Made by a program: the position numbers and the translations under genes. Below, in pieces: positions 8,110 through 16,902 of a stretch of 64,000 bases of DNA (position 1 is its first letter; each line of letters opens with the position of its first letter). Origin of the DNA: Roseovarius aestuarii (GTDB taxonomy: Bacteria > Pseudomonadota > Alphaproteobacteria > Rhodobacterales > Rhodobacteraceae); the NCBI GenBank assembly GCA_027214255.1, contig JAPWHL010000016.1, positions 45,116-109,115 on the forward strand, in the 5' to 3' direction. Below the pieces are notes generated by a model that saw only the letters and a program-made list of their open reading frames with translations, was not told the origin of the DNA and made no database searches.

Positions 8110-11100
8110 TCAAGAGGACGTATCGCTTGCCCCGTACCCGCCACCGCCTGGTGTCTCCATGACGAAAACGTCGTTGGGATGCACGTCGATCGCATCGTTG
8201 CCCTTCAAGGCAATCACCGTTCCATCCGCCCGGATCAAGGAGTTGCGTCCGCACGCACCATGCCCCCCGCCGTTTGCACCTTGCGGTGGAACCACACGGT
8301 GCGACGTCAAAACGGTGGTTGTCATTTCGTCAAGGAATCGCAGCTTTCGCACGATTCCATTGCCTCCTGTGAACGCTCCGACGCCTCCGGATCCGTGCCG
8401 AATAGAGAATTCGTCGACCCGAACGGGGAAACGCCATTCCAACACTTCAGGGTCCGTCATTAAAGTGTTCGTCATGTGTGAATGAACAGCATCCGTTCCG
8501 TTAAACGTCGGTCCTGCGCCGGTCCCACCACAGATGGTTTCATAATTCTGAAACTCTTCATTGCCCCAGATATGATTGTTCATCGTGCCTTGAGATCCCG
8601 AAACAACCCCCAGCGCCCCATAGAGTGCGTCAGCAATCGACTGGCTCACCTCGGTGTTTCCCGCAATCACGGCGGCAGGATACTTAGGGTTGATCATGGT
8701 GCCTTCGGGAACTTTGATCTGGATCGGCTTGAGGCACCCCGCGTTCATAGGGATGTCGGAGCCTACAAGAGTGCGGAAAACATATAGAACGACTGCATGG
8801 CAAATCGAGATTGGCGCATTATAATTGCCCTTATCCTGCGCGGATGTACCGGTAAAATCAATCACGGCCTCTCGCGCCTCGCGGTCCACCTTGATGTCCA
8901 CTTCGATTTGCAGACCGCTGTCCAAGTGATAGATGTTGTGGCTGTCCTTCAAGGCACCTAACACGCGACGCACACTTTCTTCGGCGTTGTCTTGAACGTG
9001 GCGCATGAAGGCCTGGACAACATCAATTCCAAACTGGTGCACCATCTTGCGGACTTCGGTCGCACCCGTTTCATTCGCCGCGATCTGAGCAGCAAGGTCG
9101 GCCATGTTGTTATCAATATTCCGGCAAGGAAACGTCCCCGAGCCCAAGAGTTCACGGGTCTCAGCCTCACGGAAACGTCCCTGATCGACCAATTTGAAGT
9201 TGTCGATCAACACACCTTCTTCATCGATATGCGTAGAATCCGGTGGCGCTGAACCGGGTGTACGCCCCCCGATATCTGCATGGTGGCCACGTGACCCGAC
9301 GTAAAACAGGATGTCGTCACCTTTTTCGTCAAAGACTGGAGTAACCACAGTCACATCAGGAAGGTGGGTGCCGCCGTTAAACGGAGCATTCAACATGAAC
9401 ACATCGCCTGCTTTGATCGCACCCTCATTTTCACGTATGACCGTGCGAACAGATTCCCCCATTGAGCCAAGGTGAACCGGGACGTGCGGCGCGTTGGCGA
9501 CCAATTCGCCGTCGGGATCGAATAGCGCACAGGAAAAATCCAGCCGCTCCTTAATGTTGACCGAATAGGCTGTATTGGCGAGCGTGGCGCCCATTTGTTC
9601 GGCAATCGACATGAACAGGTTCGAGAACACCTCAAGCATGACCGGATCTGCATCGGTGCCAACGTTTTCGCTGTTCACCCTAGGCGTGGTTCGATCAAGA
9701 ATGAGATTGCCCCAAGCATCAACCGTCGCACTCCAACCGTCTTCGACAATATTGGTGCCTGTGGCTTCGGTGATGATTGCAGGGCCTTCAACCGTTTGAC
9801 CGCACAAGAGATGTTCCCGCTTGTAAAGCGGCGCTTGGCGTACGGCGCCGCCAAAGCTGATTTCAACGTGTGCTTCAGAAGTTGCCGAGCTTTCAACCGA
9901 GACGCTTTTTGATTCGCTCACTTCTTCGGTCGTGCCAATCGCCTCGACGGAAACAGTCTCGATCACCATCTCGCGCTCGGGCTCTGCGAATCCGTACTTG
10001 GAAAGGTGAATTGTTTCAAAGCCAGCGCGCATGTCGTCGGCTGAACCGAATGGAACCTCAAGAGCGAGATGCGAGCCAGCGTAACGCAGGTGGGCCACCC
10101 TTAGAACGTTGATCTTTTCTGCCGGAACGCTTTGCTTGGTCACCTCGCGGACGGCCTCGCCCTCAAGTGTTTCAATGCGACCTTCAGCATCTGCAACGTT
10201 CTGATCGGTTAACCTTGCACTCAGCTGGGCTTGACGCATCGCACGTATTTCCGCCAATCCCATACCGTAGGCCGACAGGACGCCGGCGAAGGGATGCAAG
10301 AAGACACGCGTCATCCCAAGTGTATCGGCAACGAGACAGGCATGTTGCCCGCCTGCCCCACCAAAGCTGCACAGGGTATAGTCGGTTACGTCATAGCCAC
10401 GCTGAACCGAAATCTTTTTGATCGCACTTGCCATGTTTTCGACTGCAATGCGCAAGAAACCTTCTGCAACTTCCTCGGCGGACATCGGCGCTTCGCCGGT
10501 TTCCTGAGAAATTTGCGCACTCAGCGCCTCGAACTTTTCGCGCACCACATCCACCGCCAAAGGTTCGTCCGCATTAGGGCCAAACACTGACGGGAAATAT
10601 GCCGGCTGTAGTTTACCCAACAACACGTTGCAGTCTGTTACAGTGAGTGGCCCACCGCGACGATAGCACGCTGGCCCGGGATTGGCGCCGGCACTTTCCG
10701 GGCCAACCTGAAAACGACCGTCACGGAAAGTGAGGATCGATCCGCCTCCAGCGGCAACAGTGTGAATATTCATCATCGGAGCGCGCATCCGCACACCTGC
10801 CACTTCGGTCTCGAACGACCGTTCGTAGGTTCCCGCATAGTGACACACATCCGTCGAAGTGCCCCCCATGTCGAACCCAATCAAACGATCGTGCCCTGCC
10901 TGTTCTGCGGTTTTGACCATACCGACAACGCCCCCTGCCGGGCCGGACAAAATGGCGTCCTTCCCTTGGAACATTGACGCATCGGTCAAGCCGCCGCTCG
11001 ATTGCATAAACAACAGTTGTTTGTCGTCGTCCCCGCCCTGATCAAGGGCCGAACGCACCTGATCCACATAGCGGCGCAGGATCGGTGACAGGTAGGCGTC

Positions 11101-11724
11101 AACAACTGTGGTATCGCCACGGCTGACGAGCTTCATCAACGGGCTTGTGGCATGGCTGGTAGAGACCTGCTCGAACCCGATATCGCGTGCAATTTCCGCC
11201 GCCTGATCTTCATGTGACGGGTTCTTGTATCCATGCATGAAAGCAATCGCAACGGACCGAATCCCCGCATCATAGGCCTGTTGAAGCGCCGCTTTGGTGA
11301 CGTTCACATCCAACGGCTTAAGAACGTTGCCATCCTTGTCCATCCGCTCTGGAATTTCATGAGCGCACTCATACAGCATCTCGGGCAATTTGATGTCCAG
11401 ATCAAAAATCCGCGGGCGATTTTGGTATCCGATGCGCAAACTATCACCGAAACCCTCCGTTATCAGAAGCAAAGTACGATCGCCTGCGCGCTCCAACAAC
11501 GCATTGGTCGCAACAGTCGTCCCCATCTTGACTGCCTGAATTTCGCCCGGCGGAATCGCCTTATCCCCGTCAATCTCTAACAGATCGCGAATTCCCTGCA
11601 CCGCAGCGTCTTTGTACTGCTCTGGATTTTCGGACAGCAGTTTATGGGTCAGTAGTTCTCCGTCCGGCTTGCGTGCCACGATGTCGGTAAATGTGCCGCC
11701 ACGATCAACCCAAAATTGCCACAT
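8110..11724 (-). CDS. Fused hydantoinase A/B-type enzyme (5-oxoprolinase / ATP-dependent lactamase or carboxylase superfamily)
   Basis: This 1204-residue protein joins a HyuA-like half (about residues 1-685) and a HyuB-like half (about 690-1204). The HyuA half begins FWVDRGGTFTDIVARKPDGE, the actin-like ATP-binding start of this superfamily, with FDMGGTSTDVC further on. The HyuB half shows MLEVFSNLFMSIAEQMG, NAPFNGGTHLPDVTVVTP and a Gly-rich end (METPGGGGYG). Its length fits fused 5-oxoprolinases. Known members hydrolyse 5-oxoproline, hydantoins or caprolactam with ATP, or carboxylate acetone or acetophenone. A transporter, CoA ligase and P450 in the same cluster argue against simple 5-oxoproline salvage. 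The true substrate, cyclic amide or ketone, is unresolved. Confidence 0.88.
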   Translation of the reverse strand: MWQFWVDRGGTFTDIVARKPDGELLTHKLLSENPEQYKDAAVQGIRDLLEIDGDKAIPPGEIQAVKMGTTVATNALLERAGDRTLLLITEGFGDSLRIGYQNRPRIFDLDIKLPEMLYECAHEIPERMDKDGNVLKPLDVNVTKAALQQAYDAGIRSVAIAFMHGYKNPSHEDQAAEIARDIGFEQVSTSHATSPLMKLVSRGDTTVVDAYLSPILRRYVDQVRSALDQGGDDDKQLLFMQSSGGLTDASMFQGKDAILSGPAGGVVGMVKTAEQAGHDRLIGFDMGGTSTDVCHYAGTYERSFETEVAGVRMRAPMMNIHTVAAGGGSILTFRDGRFQVGPESAGANPGPACYRRGGPLTVTDCNVLLGKLQPAYFPSVFGPNADEPLAVDVVREKFEALSAQISQETGEAPMSAEEVAEGFLRIAVENMASAIKKISVQRGYDVTDYTLCSFGGAGGQHACLVADTLGMTRVFLHPFAGVLSAYGMGLAEIRAMRQAQLSARLTDQNVADAEGRIETLEGEAVREVTKQSVPAEKINVLRVAHLRYAGSHLALEVPFGSADDMRAGFETIHLSKYGFAEPEREMVIETVSVEAIGTTEEVSESKSVSVESSATSEAHVEISFGGAVRQAPLYKREHLLCGQTVEGPAIITEATGTNIVEDGWSATVDAWGNLILDRTTPRVNSENVGTDADPVMLEVFSNLFMSIAEQMGATLANTAYSVNIKERLDFSCALFDPDGELVANAPHVPVHLGSMGESVRTVIRENEGAIKAGDVFMLNAPFNGGTHLPDVTVVTPVFDEKGDDILFYVGSRGHHADIGGRTPGSAPPDSTHIDEEGVLIDNFKLVDQGRFREAETRELLGSGTFPCRNIDNNMADLAAQIAANETGATEVRKMVHQFGIDVVQAFMRHVQDNAEESVRRVLGALKDSHNIYHLDSGLQIEVDIKVDREAREAVIDFTGTSAQDKGNYNAPISICHAVVLYVFRTLVGSDIPMNAGCLKPIQIKVPEGTMINPKYPAAVIAGNTEVSQSIADALYGALGVVSGSQGTMNNHIWGNEEFQNYETICGGTGAGPTFNGTDAVHSHMTNTLMTDPEVLEWRFPVRVDEFSIRHGSGGVGAFTGGNGIVRKLRFLDEMTTTVLTSHRVVPPQGANGGGHGACGRNSLIRADGTVIALKGNDAIDVHPNDVFVMETPGGGGYGASDTSS

Positions 11725-11845
11725 GTTTTCTAATCCTCACATCAACTGGATGCAAAAGCACCCCATTATAGAGGGCCGTCAGTCGACCCGAAAAGCATGA
11801 ACCGCCTCAAAATTGGGTAGTGCACGCCGGTGTTGCCCTATTTAT

Positions 11846-11858
11846 ATACGTAGTGTAT
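11846..11858. promoter_or_regulatory. ATAC-N5-GTAT motif in the divergent control region
   Basis: ATACGTAGTGTAT is an exact match to the ATAC-N5-GTAT pattern. It lies 122 bases before the oxoprolinase-like gene (minus strand), within the 249-base region shared with the dehydrogenase gene at 11974. Candidate operator for the GntR-type regulator. Confidence 0.4.
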
Positions 11859-11908
11859 TTTATTTGAAAAGCATTTTCTGCACCAACGACAAAAGCAGCG
11901 CAAACGCC

Positions 11909-11957
11909 TTGACCGACGCTGGAAAATGTGTAGCATTACATTAAATACTCTAAGTAT
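11909..11957 (+). promoter_or_regulatory. Candidate promoter and ATAC-N5-GTAT operator for the 11974 operon
   Basis: TTGACC (11909-11914) and TAGCAT (11931-11936), 16 bases apart, make a reasonable sigma-70 promoter. ATACTCTAAGTAT (11945-11957) lies just downstream, overlapping the expected transcript start and 16 bases before the ATG. Its arms ATACT/AGTAT are perfect. Binding there would block transcription. Confidence 0.45.
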
Positions 11958-11973
11958 AAAATAGGAGACGGCC

Positions 11974-12984
11974 ATGCTTGCTTATCAACTTTCCGACTAT
12001 GGAAAGCCTGAAAGTCATGACGCGCTTGATATCGACGCACCGACGCCGGCGTCCAACGAGGTTGTCATTCGCACTGAGGCAATCGGCCTGAACTATCCCG
12101 ATCTTCTGATGGTGCAAGGGCTCTATCAGAAGCGCCCCGAACCACCGTTTGTCCCCGGAAGAGACAGCGCCGGCACGATCATTTCGGTTGGTGATAATGT
12201 CACCACTTTCAAGCCGGGTGACAAAGTTGTTGCACAGACTTTCTCTGGCGGGTTTTCCGAGCAAGTCTTGGCCCCGGTAAATCGCGTATTCCACCGCCCT
12301 GACGGGGTTAGTGCAGTAGATGCCGCAGGTGCAATCACGGTGTTCAACACCGCCTTTGTCGCTGTATCTATCCGAGCGGGGGTCAAGAAAGGCGACAGGG
12401 TTGTTGTAACAGGTGCCGCTGGCGGTGTCGGCGCAGCCGCAATTCAGGTTGCTCACAATCTTGGCGCAGAGGTTCTTGCAATTGTGTCGTCAGAAGAAAA
12501 AGCCGCCCTCGCCCGCGCAAGCGGAGCGCAAAAGACGCTTATCATTGCCGATCGCAGCGAAGATGCCCTGAAAACCTTCTTCAAAAGCAATGTACGTACC
12601 GCTTGGGGTGATGACCGAGGCGCAGATGTCGTGGTGGACACAGTTGGCGGCGCCATGTTCCAAGCCGGATTGCGCGGGCTTGGCTTTGCTGGCCGTATAG
12701 TCGTGGTTGGCTTTGCCTCTGGCAACATTCCAGCGGCAAAGACCAACTACCTGCTCTACAACAATCTCTCTGTGATGGGCGCGCCTCTCGATATCCATTT
12801 TGACCATGCGCTGGACCAGATTCGCGGCGGCGCCGACTGGTGGCTGAACCTGTTGGCAGAGGGCAAGGCAGTTGCAAACGTAACCAAGCAGATTCCATTC
12901 GCGGAACTGATGCAGGGCCTCGCGGACATCCGCGACCAAAAGGTCGTTGGTAAGATCGTCGTCACGCTGGACCCTGCCGAATGA
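11974..12984 (+). CDS. Medium-chain dehydrogenase/reductase, quinone oxidoreductase type
   Basis: This 336-residue protein belongs to the zinc-independent quinone oxidoreductase branch of the medium-chain dehydrogenases. It has the N-terminal GroES-like fold (GLNYPDLLMVQGLYQ, FVPGRDSAGTIISVG) and a Rossmann domain with GAAGGVGAAAIQ near residue 150. No zinc-ligand cysteine set is visible. It probably reduces an enone, quinone or enoyl-CoA-like intermediate with NADPH. It is the first gene of a plus-strand operon; the next gene overlaps its stop by four bases (ATGA). Preceded by AGGAG and by the motif at 11945. Confidence 0.85.
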   Translation: MLAYQLSDYGKPESHDALDIDAPTPASNEVVIRTEAIGLNYPDLLMVQGLYQKRPEPPFVPGRDSAGTIISVGDNVTTFKPGDKVVAQTFSGGFSEQVLAPVNRVFHRPDGVSAVDAAGAITVFNTAFVAVSIRAGVKKGDRVVVTGAAGGVGAAAIQVAHNLGAEVLAIVSSEEKAALARASGAQKTLIIADRSEDALKTFFKSNVRTAWGDDRGADVVVDTVGGAMFQAGLRGLGFAGRIVVVGFASGNIPAAKTNYLLYNNLSVMGAPLDIHFDHALDQIRGGADWWLNLLAEGKAVANVTKQIPFAELMQGLADIRDQKVVGKIVVTLDPAE

Positions 12985-13406
12985 ACAGTCTCGCGATGCA
13001 GCCGAGCCGGTTTTCTACTGCGCAATTCATTGAATTTCGCCGCGATGACCCGCTGATGAATTTTATCGGCGAGACAATGATTGCGCAGTTAGACGACAAA
13101 ACGGTGCTTCGCGTGACTTGCAATCCACAGGCTGCAAATCCGCAGGGAATCCTACATGGGGGCATTCTGTCCTCTGTTTGCGATGTCGGCATGTACGAGG
13201 CGGCAAAGCGCAGCCTGAAAAGCGAATGCGTTACCTTAAGTCAGGAAATGAAGTTCTTGCGGGCTGGTAGGGCGAACGACCCCATCCACGTGATCTGTGA
13301 GATTACAAAGCCGGGCCGCCGTGTCGTCTTTACATCCGCCGTGGTGGTTCAGGCCGACATAGTGATTTCGTCATCTACAGCGCAGTGGATGCCCATCGCA
13401 GTGTAG
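12981..13406 (+). CDS. PaaI-type hotdog thioesterase
   Basis: This 141-residue protein is a hotdog-fold acyl-CoA thioesterase of the PaaI/YdiI type. The family motif appears as GILHGGILSSVCDVGMYEAA, with the HGG turn near residue 57. It starts inside the stop codon of the preceding dehydrogenase gene, so the two are coupled. In a pathway with a CoA ligase (17868), such an enzyme usually releases CoA from dead-end or final acyl-CoA intermediates. Length is typical. Specificity cannot be predicted. Confidence 0.85.
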   Translation: MNSLAMQPSRFSTAQFIEFRRDDPLMNFIGETMIAQLDDKTVLRVTCNPQAANPQGILHGGILSSVCDVGMYEAAKRSLKSECVTLSQEMKFLRAGRANDPIHVICEITKPGRRVVFTSAVVVQADIVISSSTAQWMPIAV

Positions 13407-13484
13407 TCTGCAAAGAAAAGGGCCTGCCGCCTTATAAAACAACAGACAGCGGAACGAAGGCTGCCCGACAAAAAAGGAATTGGA

Positions 13485-14408
13485 ATGACGGCATTGATCG
13501 CAGAACAGATCTTGAACGGCCTACAATTGGGAATCTTGCTGTTTCTGATTGCAGCTGGACTGACCCTGATTTTTGGCGTGATGGATTTCATCAATCTCAG
13601 CCACGGGTCGCTTTTCATGCTGGGAGCCTACCTGTCGGTAACATTTATAGGGATGTTTGATAACTTTGCCTTCTCGATCCTGCTCGCTTGTTTATCGGTA
13701 TTCATGATTGGGGCGATCTTCGAGGTCATGCTGGTGCGCAGGCTCTACAACCGAAACCACCTCGATCACGTGCTGGTCACTTTCGGAGTCATTCTTGTCG
13801 CAAACGAAGCCGTTAGCATGATCTGGGGCAGCGTTCCTATCTTTTCTGGCCTGCCTGACGCCCTGTCTCATCAAGTATCTCTGCCATTTGGCATTGAGTA
13901 TCCCAGCTATCGCTTGCTGGTCATCTTTGCCGGGATCATTCTGGCAGGTGGGTTGTTCTACCTTATCAACCGGACGCGGCTGGGGATGCTAGTCCGAGCC
14001 GGTGCGAGCAATCGAACAATGGTGTCCGTCTTGGGCGTGAACATCAAGTTGCTCTACACGCTCGTATTTGGTCTGGGCGCATTGCTCGCCGGTTTCGCAG
14101 GCGCCATGGCCGGGCCGCTTCTTTCGGTACAGCCCGGCATGGGCGAGGCAATCTTGATCCAATCCTTCGTCGTCGTGGTAATTGGCGGGCTTGGTTCAAT
14201 CAATGGGGCGCTGCTTGCCGCAATCCTCGTCGGCCTGATTGACACCATCGGCCGGGCTTTCATGCGCGACATACTCGGGTTTGTGTTCTCACCGTCGGTC
14301 GCCAGCGATGCTGGTCCGGCGCTGTCCTCCATGTTGATCTACATTCTGATGGCTCTGGTTCTGTTCTTTCGTCCCGAAGGCCTCGTCCCTATGCAAAAAA
14401 GGAACTGA
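13485..14408 (+). CDS. livH: LivH-type ABC transporter permease
   Basis: This 307-residue polytopic membrane protein begins ALIAEQILNGLQLGILLFL, the usual start of LivH permeases, with GLTLIFGVMDFINLSHGSL soon after. About eight membrane segments are visible, and the family loop GVNIKLLYTLVFGLGALLAG is present near residue 185. AAGGAA precedes the ATG. It should pair with LivM to form the channel of an amino-acid/amide-type importer. The binding protein is at 6710, in the opposite orientation. Confidence 0.92.
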   Translation: MTALIAEQILNGLQLGILLFLIAAGLTLIFGVMDFINLSHGSLFMLGAYLSVTFIGMFDNFAFSILLACLSVFMIGAIFEVMLVRRLYNRNHLDHVLVTFGVILVANEAVSMIWGSVPIFSGLPDALSHQVSLPFGIEYPSYRLLVIFAGIILAGGLFYLINRTRLGMLVRAGASNRTMVSVLGVNIKLLYTLVFGLGALLAGFAGAMAGPLLSVQPGMGEAILIQSFVVVVIGGLGSINGALLAAILVGLIDTIGRAFMRDILGFVFSPSVASDAGPALSSMLIYILMALVLFFRPEGLVPMQKRN

Positions 14409-14410
14409 TC

Positions 14411-15388
14411 ATGCACGGACGCCTTGAAATTCAGTCCATCGTCATACCTTTGCTTGCCATAGCTATTGGTCCCATCGTCGCGCTGATCACAGACGACGTT
14501 TATGTATTACATATCTTTGAACGCGCTTTGATCTTTGCTGTCGCGGCGGCGTCGTTGAACCTCATCCTCGGCTTTGGCGGCATGGTCAGCTTCGGTCACG
14601 CGGTTTTCATTGGGCTGGGGGCTTACATAACCGGAATCATGTCGAATGCTGACATCACTGCGCTTTGGCTACAGATACCCGCAATCTTGGCAGTAACGGG
14701 AATCGTCGCGATGGTCATGGGATTGATCGCCCTACGCACGACGGGTGTTCACTTCATCATGATCACACTCGCGCTTGCGCAGATCTTTTACTACACAGCC
14801 GTGTCATCCTCGACATTCGGCGGCGACGATGGATTGGTGATCTACGAACGCAGCACGTTCTTTGGCCTCTATGATCCTTGGGACAGCTGGCAGTTTTATG
14901 GCTTTGTCGCTATTGTGTCGCTCGGCCTGATTTGGCTTGTCACCGCCGTTACCTCTTCCGACTTTGGGCTGCGCCTTCTTGCCACGCGCGAAAACCCACA
15001 GCGATCTGCAGCTCTTGGATTTCACGTTCTCGGCACCCGACTACTGGCTTTCGTCATTGCAGGCATGGTGTGCGGTTTGGCTGGAATGCTGCTGGCAAAT
15101 CAAAGTGAATTCGCCACTCCCGGCTATGCCAATTGGCAACGTTCTGGCGAACTTCTCGCCATCGTCATTCTGGGTGGTGTCGGGCTTAGGATGGGGCCAG
15201 TTTACGGAGCCTTCGCTTTCATCCTCGTTGAGCACACCTTGGCGTCCTATACTAATCACTGGGCACTCTACTTCGGTCTAATTCTGATCCTGGTGGTTCT
15301 ATTCCTTCATCGCGGTTTGGCTGGCTTGGTCGAGCGCGTGCTCCGACCACGGGCAGCGAAACGCCCTGAATTCGAGGAGGCGCGCTAA
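14411..15388 (+). CDS. livM: LivM-type ABC transporter permease
   Basis: This 325-residue permease has the LivM hallmark NLILGFGGMVSFGHAVFIGL near residues 50-70, followed by GLIALRTTGVHFIMITLALA. The cytoplasmic loop GLRLLATRENPQRSAALGF corresponds to the ATPase-contact region. It lies 2 bases after livH and overlaps livG by one base. It forms the second half of the membrane channel. The C-terminus is a short basic tail. Confidence 0.92.
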   Translation: MHGRLEIQSIVIPLLAIAIGPIVALITDDVYVLHIFERALIFAVAAASLNLILGFGGMVSFGHAVFIGLGAYITGIMSNADITALWLQIPAILAVTGIVAMVMGLIALRTTGVHFIMITLALAQIFYYTAVSSSTFGGDDGLVIYERSTFFGLYDPWDSWQFYGFVAIVSLGLIWLVTAVTSSDFGLRLLATRENPQRSAALGFHVLGTRLLAFVIAGMVCGLAGMLLANQSEFATPGYANWQRSGELLAIVILGGVGLRMGPVYGAFAFILVEHTLASYTNHWALYFGLILILVVLFLHRGLAGLVERVLRPRAAKRPEFEEAR

Positions 15389-16152
15389 TGGCCCATCCTG
15401 CACTCGACCTATCCGGAATCACGGTAACATTCGGCGGGATCCATGCCCTCACCGATGTGAACCTGACCCTCAAACCCGGACAAATTCACGCGCTAATCGG
15501 TCCGAACGGCGCAGGAAAAACCACATTGGTCAGTGTGCTTTCCGGCGAATTGAAACCTGATCACGGTACTGTCCGTCTGTCTGGCGAAAACATCAACAGT
15601 CTGAAGCCCTATCAACGGGCTCGGCGGGGTTTGTTGCGCACCTATCAACTGACGGCGTTGTTTCAACATATCCCGCTAAAGCAAAACATTCTCCTCAGCC
15701 TCGAAGCACGGGACCGAGCACGCCTGTCTATTGGCGATCTGTTTCGGTTCGGCGTTTCAAAACGCTACGCATCTGAAGTCGCCGAGATTCTCGAAAATTT
15801 CAAACTCACCGACAAAGCCGATGTTGTTCCTTCTTCGTTATCTCATGGCGACAGGCGCCGCTTGGAACTTGCCATGGCAATCATTGCCAACCCAAGTGTT
15901 CTACTGCTCGACGAGCCCTTGGCGGGGCTTTCAACGGCAGATGCCGTTGCCCTTGTCGAAATGATTCAGCATCAGCTGCGTGGTAAGACACCCGTTTTGC
16001 TGGTCGAACACGACATGGACGCTGTTTTCAGCCTTGCCGATGAAATCACTGTGATGGTGAACGGCAACGTATTGCTGACCGGTTCGCCCGAGGAAGTACG
16101 CAACTCGGAGGAAGTACAGGCCGCTTACCTATCTGATGAGGATGATTTCTGA
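15388..16152 (+). CDS. livG: LivG-type ABC transporter ATPase
   Basis: This 254-residue ATPase has Walker A GPNGAGKTT, Walker B VLLLDEPLAGLS and a switch histidine in LLVEHDMDAVFSLAD. The signature is LSHGDRRRLE, the usual LivG variant of LSGGQ. It starts one base inside the end of livM after GAGGAGG, and its TGA overlaps the ATG of livF. With LivF it powers the importer. This subfamily carries branched-chain amino acids, amides, urea and some aromatic acids. Confidence 0.92.
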   Translation: MAHPALDLSGITVTFGGIHALTDVNLTLKPGQIHALIGPNGAGKTTLVSVLSGELKPDHGTVRLSGENINSLKPYQRARRGLLRTYQLTALFQHIPLKQNILLSLEARDRARLSIGDLFRFGVSKRYASEVAEILENFKLTDKADVVPSSLSHGDRRRLELAMAIIANPSVLLLDEPLAGLSTADAVALVEMIQHQLRGKTPVLLVEHDMDAVFSLADEITVMVNGNVLLTGSPEEVRNSEEVQAAYLSDEDDF

Positions 16153-16853
16153 TGCTGACATTGGATCGCGTTTGCGCAAGCTATGAAGACAGCCAAGTGC
16201 TATTTGACCTCGAAATGGAAGTTGCCGCCGGAACCGTCACCACGCTATTGGGCAAGAACGGGATGGGCAAAACCACAACCATCCGCACCCTTTATGGATT
16301 GACCGACAACATCCGGGGCGACGTCGTACTGAATGGTACAAGGATCAATGGACTTGCTCCGCACAAGATTGCGGCTATGGGGGTCGCGTTGGTTCCGGAA
16401 GGTCGCCAAGTGTTCCCGACCCTTACGGTCGAGGAAAACCTGATCGCCACGGCCCGCTTCAAGAATAAGCGCGAATGCCAGATGCAGGTCGATAAAATGT
16501 ACGAACTGTTCCCACGTCTGGCCGAGCGCAAAACATCATTTGCGAATCTATTGTCTGGCGGAGAACAACAGATGCTTGCGATCGGTCGCGCTCTGATGAC
16601 AATGCCCCGTTTTTTGATCCTTGATGAAGCGACCGAAGGGCTCGCTCCGGTCGTGCGTCGCGAAATCTGGATGGCACTAAAGGCCCTGAAGGAGCAGAAT
16701 TATACAATCCTTGTCATAGACAAAAGCCTCAAACCCCTTTGCAAACTGGGTGATGCACATAACATTTTGCAAAAGGGCGCGTTGGTCTGGTCCGGCCAGT
16801 CAAAAGAATTGGCCGATCCTCAAAGCGAAGCCCGGCGCCATCTGAGCCTATAA
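16152..16853 (+). CDS. livF: LivF-type ABC transporter ATPase
   Basis: This 233-residue ATPase has Walker A GKNGMGKTT, signature LLSGGEQQMLAIGRAL and Walker B FLILDEATEGLAP. The usual VEQN sequence after Walker B reads VIDKSLKPL here, a departure seen in some LivF proteins but worth noting. It overlaps livG at TGATG and completes the transporter. The next gene, an alpha/beta hydrolase, follows after 49 bases in the same direction. Confidence 0.9.
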   Translation: MLTLDRVCASYEDSQVLFDLEMEVAAGTVTTLLGKNGMGKTTTIRTLYGLTDNIRGDVVLNGTRINGLAPHKIAAMGVALVPEGRQVFPTLTVEENLIATARFKNKRECQMQVDKMYELFPRLAERKTSFANLLSGGEQQMLAIGRALMTMPRFLILDEATEGLAPVVRREIWMALKALKEQNYTILVIDKSLKPLCKLGDAHNILQKGALVWSGQSKELADPQSEARRHLSL

Positions 16854-16902
16854 GACGCACCGGGACGAACCAATTCCAAGCCTTACCGATAGGAATCCAA
16901 GA

